NCBI GenBank assembly: GCA_026416035.1
Contig: JAOAFY010000002.1
Location: 1 to 32,519, forward strand
Source of the DNA: Coriobacteriia bacterium
Lineage (GTDB): Bacteria; Actinomycetota; Coriobacteriia; Anaerosomatales; Anaerosomataceae
Reading direction: 5' to 3'
Length of the DNA stretch: 32,519 bases
Position 1 is the first letter of the stretch; each line of letters begins with the position of its first letter. The notes beneath the pieces were generated by a model, which saw only the letters and a program-made list of their open reading frames with translations, did no database searches and was not told the DNA's origin. Of the stretch, positions 20,482-29,800 are shown one piece after another. A program made the position numbers and the translations under genes.

Positions 20482-21705
20482 TCAGCGCCGGGTGAGCGCG
20501 ACCTGCATGACGTCGATGCGTCCAGAAGAGAACCCCGCTTCGCAGTACGACAGGTAGAATCGCCACAGACGCTCGAAGCGCTCATCGAACCCGAGGCGTC
20601 TGACCTGCTGGATCGCCGCATCGAACCGGGAGCGCCACTCGCTGAGAGTCATGGCGTAGTCGCGGCCGAAGAAGAACGGCGCGTCTGCTGCGAGCCCAGC
20701 GCCTGCGGCGTCAGCGAGGAAGCGCGACGGCGACGGCAGCATGCCGCCCGGGAAGATGCGGCGCTGGATGAAGTCTGGCTTGCTGCGATACCGCTCGAAC
20801 AGGTGGTCGGCGATGGTGATGACCTGGAGCGCGGCGGTCCCGCCGCGACGCAGCCGATCGCGGACGCACGCGAAGAACGTGTCCCAGTAGCGCTCCCCGA
20901 CCGCTTCGAACATCTCGATGGACGCTACGCCGTCGTAGGTGCCGCGCACGTCGCGGTAGTCCTCCAGGCGAATAGAGACGAGGTCGCCGACCCCTTCTTC
21001 GCTGACCCGTCGGGAGGCCCATGCGTGCTGCGCGTCGGATATCGTGATGCCGGTGACGCGAAGCCCTCGCGTCTTCGCGGCGTGCACGGCGAACCCGCCC
21101 CATCCGCACCCGATCTCGAGCAGGTGCTGGCCTCGCTCGAGGCCGAGCAGGTCGAGGAGCCGATCCCACTTCGCACGCTGCGCCTCCGCCAGGTCGGAGC
21201 AGGTCCCGTCGAACAGCGCGCACGAGTAGGTCAGGTCAGGATCGAGCCACGCAGCGTAGAACTCGTTGCCGAGGTCGTAGTGTTCCAATATGTTCTTCCG
21301 CGCTCCGAGGCGGGTGTTGGCTCGCAGTGCGTGCATGAAACGGTGCCACGCTGCGGCCGGCGGTGAGCCGACGAAACGCGACTCGTTCGCGTCGAGGTTC
21401 GCGGCGGCGAAGGAGAGCACGGCGAGGAGGTCGGGACTGTCCCACTGCCCATCGACGAACGAGTCCCCCAGCCCCACCGAGCCTCCTGCGAGCACGCGAA
21501 GCACTGCGCGCGGATCGTGCACGCGCACCTCGGCCGAAGGGCCGTCCAGAGCACCTTCGTGCACGAAAGCGCGTCCGTCGGGCCATCGAACGGTGATGCG
21601 TCCGCGCTGTGCGCGTGCGAGCAGGCGCTCGAACAGCGACTGCATGGGACGGGTAGCGGCCAGGGGCACGCGCGCCAAGCCGCGTGCGCGCTCACTGCGG
21701 GACAA
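20482..21705 (-). CDS. Cyclopropane-fatty-acyl-phospholipid synthase family methyltransferase
   Basis: A 407-residue SAM-dependent enzyme of the CFA synthase group, which methylates or cyclopropanates unsaturated acyl chains of membrane lipids. Landmarks are HYDLGNEFYAAWLD (142–155), YSCALF (160–165), the SAM motif LLEIGCGWGG (195–204), SIEMFEAVG (262–270), RRIFPGGMLPS and the C-terminal FYLSYCEAGF. I chose a TTG start at 21705, because AGGAGG lies about 8 bases upstream and it overlaps the DUF1365 stop by 14 bases; an ATG at residue 21 lacks a site. The neighbours (FAD amine oxidase, DUF1365) are typical partners. Whether it makes a cyclopropane, methyl-branched or other product cannot be told. 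Confidence 0.9.
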   Translation of the reverse strand: MSRSERARGLARVPLAATRPMQSLFERLLARAQRGRITVRWPDGRAFVHEGALDGPSAEVRVHDPRAVLRVLAGGSVGLGDSFVDGQWDSPDLLAVLSFAAANLDANESRFVGSPPAAAWHRFMHALRANTRLGARKNILEHYDLGNEFYAAWLDPDLTYSCALFDGTCSDLAEAQRAKWDRLLDLLGLERGQHLLEIGCGWGGFAVHAAKTRGLRVTGITISDAQHAWASRRVSEEGVGDLVSIRLEDYRDVRGTYDGVASIEMFEAVGERYWDTFFACVRDRLRRGGTAALQVITIADHLFERYRSKPDFIQRRIFPGGMLPSPSRFLADAAGAGLAADAPFFFGRDYAMTLSEWRSRFDAAIQQVRRLGFDERFERLWRFYLSYCEAGFSSGRIDVMQVALTRR

Positions 21706-22462
21706 GGCTCGTCTCCTCCTTCGGAAGTCCGGGGTCGTGGTGGAAGCGTATCCGCTTGGCGAACAGGCGGATGGCCTGGAAGTGGATGAGCAGCCAGATG
21801 CGGAGCGGCAGCGGTCCGTACCGGCGAGCAAGGTCTGCCAGCGTGTCGTCGGCGAGCGGACGTGCGCGCCCCGAGAACCCAGCGATAAGCAAGGGCTCGC
21901 CCTCCACGTCCTCGTGGATGCTCACCGAAACGCCATCGCCCGGCTCGGTGAAGCGGAACCGGTACCGAGCATCCATGCCGATGAACGGCGATACGTGGAA
22001 CACCTTGGTCGCAAAGAGGTCTTCTGAGAATCGGATCGGCGCGCCTGCGCGGTGCATCAGGTAGTTGTGGCGTCCGCCGAAGGTGTTGTGGACCTCGGCC
22101 ATGACCGCGCGCAGGGTCCCGTCTGCGTGGAAGCAGTACCAGAACGCGACCGGGTAGAAGCGGAACCACAGCCCACGCGGGAAGGCGAGGATGCGCACGG
22201 GTCCGCCTCGAAGGTCGACTCCTGCACTCGCGAGCAGACGTTCGACCCATGGGCGCAGGGGGGAGCCGTCTCGAGGGCCGTGATCCGAGTTGTAGAAGGA
22301 GATCCATCCGAACCGATCGAGCCGGAAGCGGCGCACAGCACTGGGCAAGCTGCCGAGCTCGTCGAGGTCCAGGTAGAGCATGTACGCGCGGTACCGGAAG
22401 CGGTTCCGTCTCGGACGAAGCCGCTCGTGCGCGACGTGGCCTTCGAAGACGCGGCTTATCAC
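21692..22462 (-). CDS. DUF1365 family protein
   Basis: A 256-residue protein. DUF1365 hallmarks are the N-terminal FEGHVAHERLRPRRNRFRYRAYMLYLDLDE (in pieces), FGWISFYNSDHG, RILAFPRGLWFRFYPVAFWYC, VMAEVHNTFGGRHNYLM and KVFHVSPFIGMDARYRFRF. The biochemical role is not settled. It almost always occurs next to a FAD amine oxidase and a CFA-synthase-like gene, so a step in fatty-acyl modification is likely. The GTG at 22462 overlaps the upstream TGA (GTGA) and follows GGAGG. Confidence 0.9.
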   Translation of the reverse strand: MISRVFEGHVAHERLRPRRNRFRYRAYMLYLDLDELGSLPSAVRRFRLDRFGWISFYNSDHGPRDGSPLRPWVERLLASAGVDLRGGPVRILAFPRGLWFRFYPVAFWYCFHADGTLRAVMAEVHNTFGGRHNYLMHRAGAPIRFSEDLFATKVFHVSPFIGMDARYRFRFTEPGDGVSVSIHEDVEGEPLLIAGFSGRARPLADDTLADLARRYGPLPLRIWLLIHFQAIRLFAKRIRFHHDPGLPKEETSLVPQ

Positions 22463-23742
22463 GACACCCCCTCCTGCGTCGTGAGGATGCGGCCCCACGG
22501 GGGCTTGATGCCCATGGCCCCGGCGACTGCGAGCCCTGAGACGAGGCCGTCCTCGTGGAATCCATACCTGGTCCACGCTCCTGCGAACCAGGTGCGCCGC
22601 CGCCCCTGGATCTGCTGAAGTTGCTCGCGGACGACCGTCGATCCGGGTCCGAACTGCGGGTGCGCGAGGAAGTAGCGTCCGAAGACGGCATCGCTTCGGA
22701 CCGGCGCGAGCGGGTTGAGCGTCACCAGGATCTCCTGCCTGACGCCAAGGCGCTGAAGCACCTTCAGGCGGTAAGTGACGCTGACCGGGGCGTCGCTCCG
22801 GCCGCCGACGACGTGGTTCCAGGCGGCCCAGGCCGCCTTCCGCGGCGGCATCTGCGAGGTGTCGGCGTGGAGCACGACTTCGTTGTCCTGGTAGGGGACG
22901 GCAGCGAGCACGCGGCGCTCGTCGCCGTCGGCATCTGCGAGGATTGCGAGCGCCTGATCCGCGTGGCAGGCCAGCACGACCGCGTCGTACGTCAAGCGCT
23001 CGCCGGTCTGGAGGATGGCTTCGACGTGCGAATCGTGGCGGACGATCGTCGAGACGGCCGTGCCGGTCCTGACCGCGCCGCTTATGGAGCCGGCCAGCCT
23101 GGCGACGTACCGCCGAGCGCCCCCAGGAACGCTCTTCCACTGCGGCTTGCCGGTTATCCGGATAAGGCCGTGGTTGTCGAAGAATCGGAGCATGGTCTGT
23201 GCCGGGAACTGAAGCACGCGCTCACGCGGCATCGACCAGATTGAGCCGGCCATCGGCACGATGTACCAGTCTCTGAAGCCGGGGCCGTACCCCTCTCGTT
23301 CCAGGACCTCCCCCAGCGTGGCGTCCGAAAGCGCCTCGCTGCGGGCGAGCCGCTCGCCTGATTTGGAGAAGCGCACGATGTCTGCCAGCATCCTCCAATA
23401 CGCAGGGCGGGCGAACGTCCGAGGGTCCGCGAAGATGCCGCGCAGATCGCCTCGCCAGATCACGTGTGCCTTCGGGGAGTACACCGAAAACGACATGTCC
23501 GCGTCCTGCTCAGGCACCCCGAGGTGCTCGAAGAGGCGAACGAGGTTCGGGTAGGTCCGATGGTTGAACACCATGAAGCCGATGTCGCACGCCACCGACA
23601 CGCCTTCGGCTTGCACGTCGACCGTCTTCGTGTGCCCGCCCAGCGCCGGTTCGCGCTCGATGACGTCGACTTCGTGCTCAGACGACAGGAGCCAGGCAGC
23701 GGCAAGCCCCGAGATGCCAGAACCAACGACGCAGATCCGCAC
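22459..23742 (-). CDS. FAD-dependent amine-oxidase-family protein
   Basis: A 427-residue flavoprotein with the dinucleotide-binding motif VVGSGISGLAAAWLL (G7, G9, G12), the FAD-contacting acidic stretch EVDVIEREPALGGHTKTV and a C-terminal WFAGAWTRYGFHEDGLVSGLAVAG. The subgroup paired with DUF1365 and CFA-synthase-like genes is usually annotated NAD/FAD-binding protein and in Rhodobacter is linked to furan fatty acid formation; that is family knowledge and only suggestive here. The GTG at 23742 has GGAGG upstream. It is first in a six-gene run on this strand. Confidence 0.88.
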   Translation of the reverse strand: MRICVVGSGISGLAAAWLLSSEHEVDVIEREPALGGHTKTVDVQAEGVSVACDIGFMVFNHRTYPNLVRLFEHLGVPEQDADMSFSVYSPKAHVIWRGDLRGIFADPRTFARPAYWRMLADIVRFSKSGERLARSEALSDATLGEVLEREGYGPGFRDWYIVPMAGSIWSMPRERVLQFPAQTMLRFFDNHGLIRITGKPQWKSVPGGARRYVARLAGSISGAVRTGTAVSTIVRHDSHVEAILQTGERLTYDAVVLACHADQALAILADADGDERRVLAAVPYQDNEVVLHADTSQMPPRKAAWAAWNHVVGGRSDAPVSVTYRLKVLQRLGVRQEILVTLNPLAPVRSDAVFGRYFLAHPQFGPGSTVVREQLQQIQGRRRTWFAGAWTRYGFHEDGLVSGLAVAGAMGIKPPWGRILTTQEGVS

Positions 23743-23752
23743 CGGCCCTCCA

Positions 23753-23785
23753 ATGTCGCGTGATGTCGCATGGGAATATCCCCAT
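23753..23785. promoter_or_regulatory. Direct repeat and dyad between divergent genes
   Basis: The 84-base gap between the amine oxidase and the dehydrogenase contains ATGTCGC twice (23753–23759 and 23763–23769), exactly 10 bp apart. A near-palindrome, ATGGGAATATCCCCAT (23770–23785), follows immediately, with 14 of 16 positions symmetric. It may be an operator for one or both divergent transcripts. No convincing -35/-10 pair was found. Confidence 0.4.
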
Positions 23786-23826
23786 CGGACGCGGATGATG
23801 CTGCCTGAGCTTCGGGAAGGGGCGCC

Positions 23827-24639
23827 ATGCCACGAATGTTGATCACGGGGGTCTCGTCCGGGATAGGCAACGCGCTCGCTCGAAGGGCGGTGGCGGACGG
23901 ATGGGAGGTCGTGGGCACCGTACGGTCAGAGACACGACCAGAAGCGTATGGGCTCCCGAGCTCTGTGGGCCTGGAGCCGTTCGATGCCGCCGTTCCAGGA
24001 GCGGCTCGCGAGCTCGCCGAGCGGGTGCTCGAGCGCGCCGGCTGCCCCGACGTGCTCGTGAACAACGCGGGAGCGGTCCTGTACGGCCCAGTCGAGGAGA
24101 TCGCGCCAGAGCGCGTAAGGAACCTGTTCCAGGTCAACGTGTTCTCGCCGATCGAGTTGGTCGCTGCGCTTGCCCCTGCGATGCGCGAACGCGGGTCGGG
24201 GACCATCGTCAACGTCACGTCGCTCGGCGGCCGGATGGTCTTCCCGTTCTTCACTGCGTACAACGCCACCAAGCATGCCCTGGAGGGGTTCTCGGAGGGC
24301 CTGTGGCACGAGCTGAAGCCCTTCGGCATACGCGTCAAGGCGGTGGAGCCTGGCTACGTCGAGACGCCCATCTACCGGGCGATGGAGGAGCGCGAACGGC
24401 CGTTTGGGCCGTACGCGAAGTACCTGGAGGCCATGAACCGCTTCAGCGAGAACGTCCGCAAGCGTACGGCTCCTGAGGATGCGGCCGATCAGATCATGCG
24501 CGCGATCCTCGACGAGAGCGATCGGCTCCGGTATCCGATCGCCGCGTATGCCCGGCCGCTGCTCGCTGCCCGCGCCGTTCTCGGCGCGCAGCGGGTCATG
24601 CGCTTCATGCACAGCCGATGGATGGGTCGTGACGCGTGA
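23827..24639 (+). CDS. Short-chain dehydrogenase/reductase
   Basis: A 270-residue classical SDR: cofactor motif TGVSSGIG (7–14), NNAG at 79–82, and the catalytic S132, Y145 and K149 in SLGGRMVFPFFTAYNATKH. The T-x-R pattern after the second strand suggests NADP, but this is weak. The C-terminal region resembles retinol/3-ketosteroid-type SDRs that act on hydrophobic substrates. The ATG is preceded by GGAAGGGG. It is divergent from the lipid-modification genes and may act on related fatty-acyl intermediates (inference). Confidence 0.9.
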   Translation: MPRMLITGVSSGIGNALARRAVADGWEVVGTVRSETRPEAYGLPSSVGLEPFDAAVPGAARELAERVLERAGCPDVLVNNAGAVLYGPVEEIAPERVRNLFQVNVFSPIELVAALAPAMRERGSGTIVNVTSLGGRMVFPFFTAYNATKHALEGFSEGLWHELKPFGIRVKAVEPGYVETPIYRAMEERERPFGPYAKYLEAMNRFSENVRKRTAPEDAADQIMRAILDESDRLRYPIAAYARPLLAARAVLGAQRVMRFMHSRWMGRDA

Positions 24640-24655
24640 CGGGCTTGCGCTTCGG

Positions 24656-24693
24656 CCCTTCCGATGCCACGCTGCGCGTACGCATCGGAAGGG
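24656..24693 (+). promoter_or_regulatory. Perfect 12-bp inverted repeat covering the subtilase ribosome binding site
   Basis: CCCTTCCGATGC (24656–24667) and GCATCGGAAGGG (24682–24693) are exact reverse complements with a 14-base loop. The right arm contains the Shine–Dalgarno sequence GGAAGGGG of the next gene. No T-run follows, so it is not a classic intrinsic terminator. As RNA it would hide the ribosome binding site of the subtilase. Confidence 0.7.
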
Positions 24694-24703
24694 GTCTGTG
24701 GCG

Positions 24704-26878
24704 ATGAGGTGGGTGCGGACGGGACGAGCGGCGATCGCGCTCGCGGTGGTGCTTGCTGCCGCGGGACCTGCTCCCACGGGCGCGGCGGACCTGGCTCGGA
24801 CGCGGAGCGACAGGGCCGAGGTCATCGTGTCGTTCGACGCCGGTCGCCGCGCGGAGGCGCTCGCCGCGATCCGCGAAGCAGGCGGACGGGTCGTGCGGGA
24901 GCTCCGGAGCGAGACCGACCTGCTGGTGGAGCTGCCTTCCGAGACAGCCAGTGGCTCCGCCCGCAAGCGCCTGCTTCGACACGCCGCCGTCCGCCGAGTG
25001 GCTCCGAACGGCGTGCTGCGCCCGGCGTGGATTCCGAACGACCCGCTGCTCGACAAGCAGTGGGCGCTGACGATGACCGGGGTGCCGCAGGCGTGGGACC
25101 TGACGCGCGGATCGGGCACCGTGCGGGTCGCGGTCATCGACAGCGGCGTCGACGTGAGCCATCCCGATCTGGCCCGGAACCTCGATCTTGTGAACGACTG
25201 GGACTTCGTGCGCAACGACGGCACTGCAGACGAGGAGTATCCGCACGGAACGCACGTCGCAGGCATCGTGGGTGCCGTCGCGAACAACGGGCAAGGCATC
25301 GCGGGAGTGGCACCTGGCGTGAAGGTGCTGCCGATCAAGATCATCGACGCTGCCGGGATCGCCAGCACCGCAGACTTCGCCGACGCGGTGCGCTACGCAG
25401 CCGACAAGGGCGCGCAAATCATCAACGCGAGTTTGGGAGACGACCTGGACCCTTCGAATGCGAGCGACGCTGCCGAGATCGCCGTCCTCCAGGAGGCGGT
25501 CGACTACGCACGCTCGAAGGGGTGCCTCGTCGTGGCGGCAGCGGGGAACGGAAGCGGGCCGCCGGTGTGGTATCCCGCCGCCTGCCGCGGCGTCGTCGCA
25601 GTCTCGGCGGTCGCTCGGACCGGATCGCTCGCCCCGTACTCCAGCACCGGTTCCGAGGTGGACCTCGCGGCGCCGGGCGGCTACGCGACGTCGTATGAGG
25701 GGCGCGAGGACGCTGTCCTCTCCACGTGGAACGGGGGCGGGTACGCGTACGCGGCGGGAACCTCCATGGCCGCGCCGCACGTCGCGGGCATCGCCGCCCT
25801 GCTGAAGTCGGCTCGACCAGACGCGTCGCGAGCGGTTCTCGAGGCGGCGCTCGAGTCGGCAGCGCACGACCTGGGGGTGCCGGGGCGCGACGAGCAGACC
25901 GGCTACGGCCTCGTGCACGCCGCCGACTCGCTCGCCCTGCTCCGGCGCGTGCCCAGGCTGGCAGGCGCGGACCGGTACGCCACCGCCGTAGCGGTCTCGA
26001 AGGCGGCCTTCGCGGCAGGGTCGTGCCCTACGGTGGTCATGGCGAGCGGGGAGCGGTATCCCGATGCGCTCGCCGGGGCGGGGTTGGCGGGACGCCTCGG
26101 CAGCCCCGTGCTTCTGACCAGGCGCCTTGCGCTGCCGAGCGACGTGCTCGCAGAGCTGAGGCGACTCGGCGCCACCAAGGTGCTGATCGTCGGAGAGGCT
26201 GAAGCCGTCGGCGCGCCGGTCGAAGAAGCGCTCAGGCGGGCCGGTCTTGCTGTGGAACGCCTGGGAGGAGCCGATCGCTACGCCACGGCCGCCCTCGTCG
26301 CCGGCCGGACGCTGGCCTCGCGCACGGGGACGGCCACGGTCTTCGTCGTGCGCGGCGACGAGTTCGCGGACGCGACCGTCGCCGGTGCGCCCGCGGCTGC
26401 TTCGGCAAGCCCCGTGGTGCTCGTCAAGCCCGACTCGCTCCCTTCGAGCGCACGGGAGGCGATCGAGGGTGCGAAGCCGTGCCGGGTGGTGATCGTCGGT
26501 GGACCCGCGGCGGTCTCGGATGCCGTCAAGGACGCGATTGGCGGCATCGAGGGAGTCGTCGGCGTCGAGCGGTGGAGCGGGACCGACCGATACGAGACTG
26601 CTGCCGCGGTCGCCCGCAGCGCCGTCGCAGCAGGGCTGTGCGCGCGGAGGTTGGCGGCCGTTGCGAGCGGCGCGGACTTCCCGGACGCCCTCGCCGGCGG
26701 TGCGGCAGCGGGAGCGGCTGACGGGGTCGTGGTGCTGTCTCGCCCCAGCGCCCTGCCGTCTGCAGCCGGGGCCTACATCGCCGGCCAGATGGAGCCTCGG
26801 GGAACTGCCTGGATCCTCGGGGGAGCGGGAGCGCTCGCGCACGACGTCGTGGCAGACGTGATCCGCGCTTTGCCGTGA
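24704..26878 (+). CDS. Secreted S8 subtilisin-like protease with three cell-wall-binding type 2 repeats
   Basis: A 724-residue exported protease. A signal peptide covers about 1–28 (basic start, hydrophobic IALAVVLAAAG, then AAD). An inhibitor-I9-like propeptide spans about 36–105. The catalytic domain has D146 (VAVIDSGVD), H181 (HGTHVAGI), oxyanion N282 (AAGN) and S354 (GTSMAAPHVAG). Residues 418–724 are three repeats of the cell-wall-binding type 2 family, each beginning R-x-x-G-x-DRY-x-TA (RLAGADRYATA, RLGGADRYATA, RWSGTDRYETA), which should hold the enzyme on the wall. The ATG at 24704 is 9 bases after GGAAGGGG; GTG at 24698 is an alternative. The substrate is unknown. Confidence 0.92.
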   Translation: MRWVRTGRAAIALAVVLAAAGPAPTGAADLARTRSDRAEVIVSFDAGRRAEALAAIREAGGRVVRELRSETDLLVELPSETASGSARKRLLRHAAVRRVAPNGVLRPAWIPNDPLLDKQWALTMTGVPQAWDLTRGSGTVRVAVIDSGVDVSHPDLARNLDLVNDWDFVRNDGTADEEYPHGTHVAGIVGAVANNGQGIAGVAPGVKVLPIKIIDAAGIASTADFADAVRYAADKGAQIINASLGDDLDPSNASDAAEIAVLQEAVDYARSKGCLVVAAAGNGSGPPVWYPAACRGVVAVSAVARTGSLAPYSSTGSEVDLAAPGGYATSYEGREDAVLSTWNGGGYAYAAGTSMAAPHVAGIAALLKSARPDASRAVLEAALESAAHDLGVPGRDEQTGYGLVHAADSLALLRRVPRLAGADRYATAVAVSKAAFAAGSCPTVVMASGERYPDALAGAGLAGRLGSPVLLTRRLALPSDVLAELRRLGATKVLIVGEAEAVGAPVEEALRRAGLAVERLGGADRYATAALVAGRTLASRTGTATVFVVRGDEFADATVAGAPAAASASPVVLVKPDSLPSSAREAIEGAKPCRVVIVGGPAAVSDAVKDAIGGIEGVVGVERWSGTDRYETAAAVARSAVAAGLCARRLAAVASGADFPDALAGGAAAGAADGVVVLSRPSALPSAAGAYIAGQMEPRGTAWILGGAGALAHDVVADVIRALP

Positions 26879-26883
26879 GGGCG

Positions 26884-29800
26884 TCAGCCCCCGAGCATCA
26901 CCACGCGCACCAGGTGCGTTCTGCCGTCGTCGTGTAGCGGCACGAGGCCGTCCGGTACCAGCTGGCCATCGCACTCGACCCGCTCGACCCCGCGGTTGAC
27001 GCCACGCGGGTTCTCGAATGCGATCTCGTACGTGCTTGAGCCGTGCCGGTAGCGGACCGACCACGAACCCCAGGACTTCGGCACGCACGGCTCGAACGCG
27101 AGGAAGCGGGTGCCGTCGCGCGCGACGAGGCGCAGTCCGCAGATGTCGCGGATCGCGACCCGGTAGTACCAGGCCGCGGAACCCGTGTACCACGTCCATC
27201 CTCCGCGGCCCACGTGGGGATCGACCGAGTAGACGTCTGCGGCGAGCACGTAGGGCTCGACCTTGTAGCGGGCGACCGTCTCGGCGTCGACCGCGTGCGT
27301 GAGCGGGTTGATGAGGTCGAGTATCGCGACGGCCTCGTCGCCGTCTCCGATGGACGCATACGCCAGGGCTACCCAGACGGCGGCGTGCGTGTACTGCCCG
27401 CCGTTCTCGCGGACGCCGGGTACGTAGCCCTTGATGTAGCCCGGGTCGTTCGGCATCCGGTCGAACGGAGGCGTGAGCAGCGCGACCAGGCCATCGTCCC
27501 AACGGATGAGCTTCTCCTCCACGCTCTCGAGCGCACGCTGGACGCGGGCAGGGTCGCCCGAGCCTGCGATCGCGGCCCACGACTGCGCGATCGCGTCGAT
27601 GCGGCACTCGTCGTTCGCGCGGCTGCCGAGCGGCGTGCCGTCGTCGAAGTACGCGCGACGGTACCAGGCGCCGTCCCACGCCTCTCGCTCCACGGCGGCG
27701 ATCAGCTGGTGCGCCCGCGACCGCCAGCGCTCGGCGGCAGCCAGGTCTCCGCGTCGTTCGGCGATGCGTGAGAATGCGCGCAGCACGACGTCGAGGAACC
27801 ACGCCATCCACACGCTCTCCCCAGCACCGCCGATCCCGACGCGGTTCATCCCGTCGTTCCAGTCGCCGCCGCCCATGAGCGGCAAACCGTGCGGCCCCAC
27901 ACCTGAGCTCGCCTCGATGGCCCGCACGCAGTGCTCGTAGACGGTGGCGACGTGAAGCGACGGCTGGGGCTCGAAGTAGAGGTCTTCCCGCCCTTCCGGC
28001 ACGGGCGGTCCCTCGACGAACGGCGTCTCGACGTCGAGGATGTCCTCGTCGCCCGTGGCCTCGACGTACTCGGCCACCAGGAGCGGGAGCCACAGCCGGT
28101 CGTCGACGAACCGAGTCCGCACCCCGCGGCCGCTCACCGGCTGCCACCAGTGCAAGACGTCGCCTTCTATGAACTGGCGGCGCGACGCCTCGACGATATG
28201 CTCCCTGACGAGGTCTGGGCGGACGTACATGAGCGCGAGGCAGTCCTGCAGCTGGTCGCGGAACCCGAATGCGCCGCTGGACTGATACAGCGCCGTGCGA
28301 CCCCAGAAGCGGCATGCCAGCGCCTGGTAGAGGAGGAAGCCGTTGACGAGGCGATCCAGCGTCTCGTCCGGCGTCCTGATCTCGAGGCGGCCCAGCGTCT
28401 CGCGCCACAGCGCTCGCGCCGCGTCCCGTTCGCGCGCGGCCGTCCCCGGCTCGCGCAGTGCATGCAGGAGCGCGTGCGCCTGCTCCACGGTGTCTGCTTG
28501 GCCGAGGAAGAACGAAACCTCGACGTGCGCGCCCGGAACGAGCGTGACGGCGTGGTGCAACGCTCCGCAGTTGTCGAGGAAGCGGCCGGTGGTGCCCGCG
28601 AGGCGTTCCGCGCGCATTGCGGCTGGCCGGGCAGGGTGGCCGTTGCGCCCGAGGAACTCCATCCGGTCCGCCGTGAACGACGTCGGGTCGCGATCGGCTG
28701 CCAGGAAGGCGGGGCGTCCCGGAAAGTCGGGGTTGAACCAGTTGTGCGCCATGAGCGCCTGCGCGTGGTCGTCCCACCAGGTCACGACGCGCTGCTGCGC
28801 TTTGCTGCGCGAGTCGCCGATGCTCCACTCCACGACGTGGAACAGCGACACGCGGCGCTCTCTCCCGGTGAGGTTCTCGATGCGCACGGTAGCGATGCGC
28901 ACGGGCTTGTCGGCAGACACGAAGTACGCCACCTGCTGCTTCAGCCCATGGCTGGTGTGCTCGAAGGTCGTGCAGCCTGGCGAGTGGCGGATGACATACG
29001 GCGCGTCGGCACGCGCGGGAGCGGGCGTCGGGCTCCAGTGCTCGCCCGTCTCGTCGTCGCGGACGTAGAACAGCTCGCCTGTGCCGTCGCTGACCGGATC
29101 GTTGTTCCAGGTGGTGATGCGGTTCTCGTGGCTGTTCAGCGCCCACGTGCAGCCGACGCCGGCCTCCGAGATGTACGATCCGAAGGTGGGATTGGCGAAG
29201 ACGTTGATCCACGGAGCCGGCGTCGTCACACCCGGCTCCAGCACGACGACGTACTCGCCGGTGGCTGGATCGAAGCCGCCAAACCCGTTGTCGTGCACGA
29301 GCGCGGGCCGCTCGAACGCGGGCAGCGGATCGTGGGAGGGCGAGGCCGCCGGATGCAGCGGGTTCGGAGGCAGCGGGCGCACCGCGCGCTGATCGAGCTG
29401 CAAAGCGATCGGTCCGGCGTCGGCCTTGAGCACGGCCCGCGCGGTGCTGCGGAGCGCGTCTATCACCTCGGGAGCGATCTGGTCCGCGGTCCGAAGGTGG
29501 ACGCCGGCAGGCCGGTCGAGCATCTGGAGGGCATGGCCTGTGCGTACGAGCGCCCGCAGGCGGCCGTCGAGCGCAGACGAATACGCGCTCGGCTTGGTGT
29601 TGAGGATGACAAGGTCGCACTCGAAGCCGCGGCTGCGCCAGTACTGGTGCGCGAGCAGCGCCTGGCGCACGAGCGGGGTGTCCTCAAGCCGCTCGATCTC
29701 GACGAGCAGTATCGGGTAGTCTCCCGAGATGCCGATCGACCACAGCGCGGAGACGGGAAGACGGTTCTCCGTCTCGGTGTAGACCTTCAGCCGCGAGTAT

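Noticed and set aside
24605-29620. Minus-strand open frame of over 1600 codons
   Set aside because: It is antisense to the subtilase and out of frame with the GH94 gene. Composition is R/G/A-rich with no motifs; long spurious frames are expected at this GC content.
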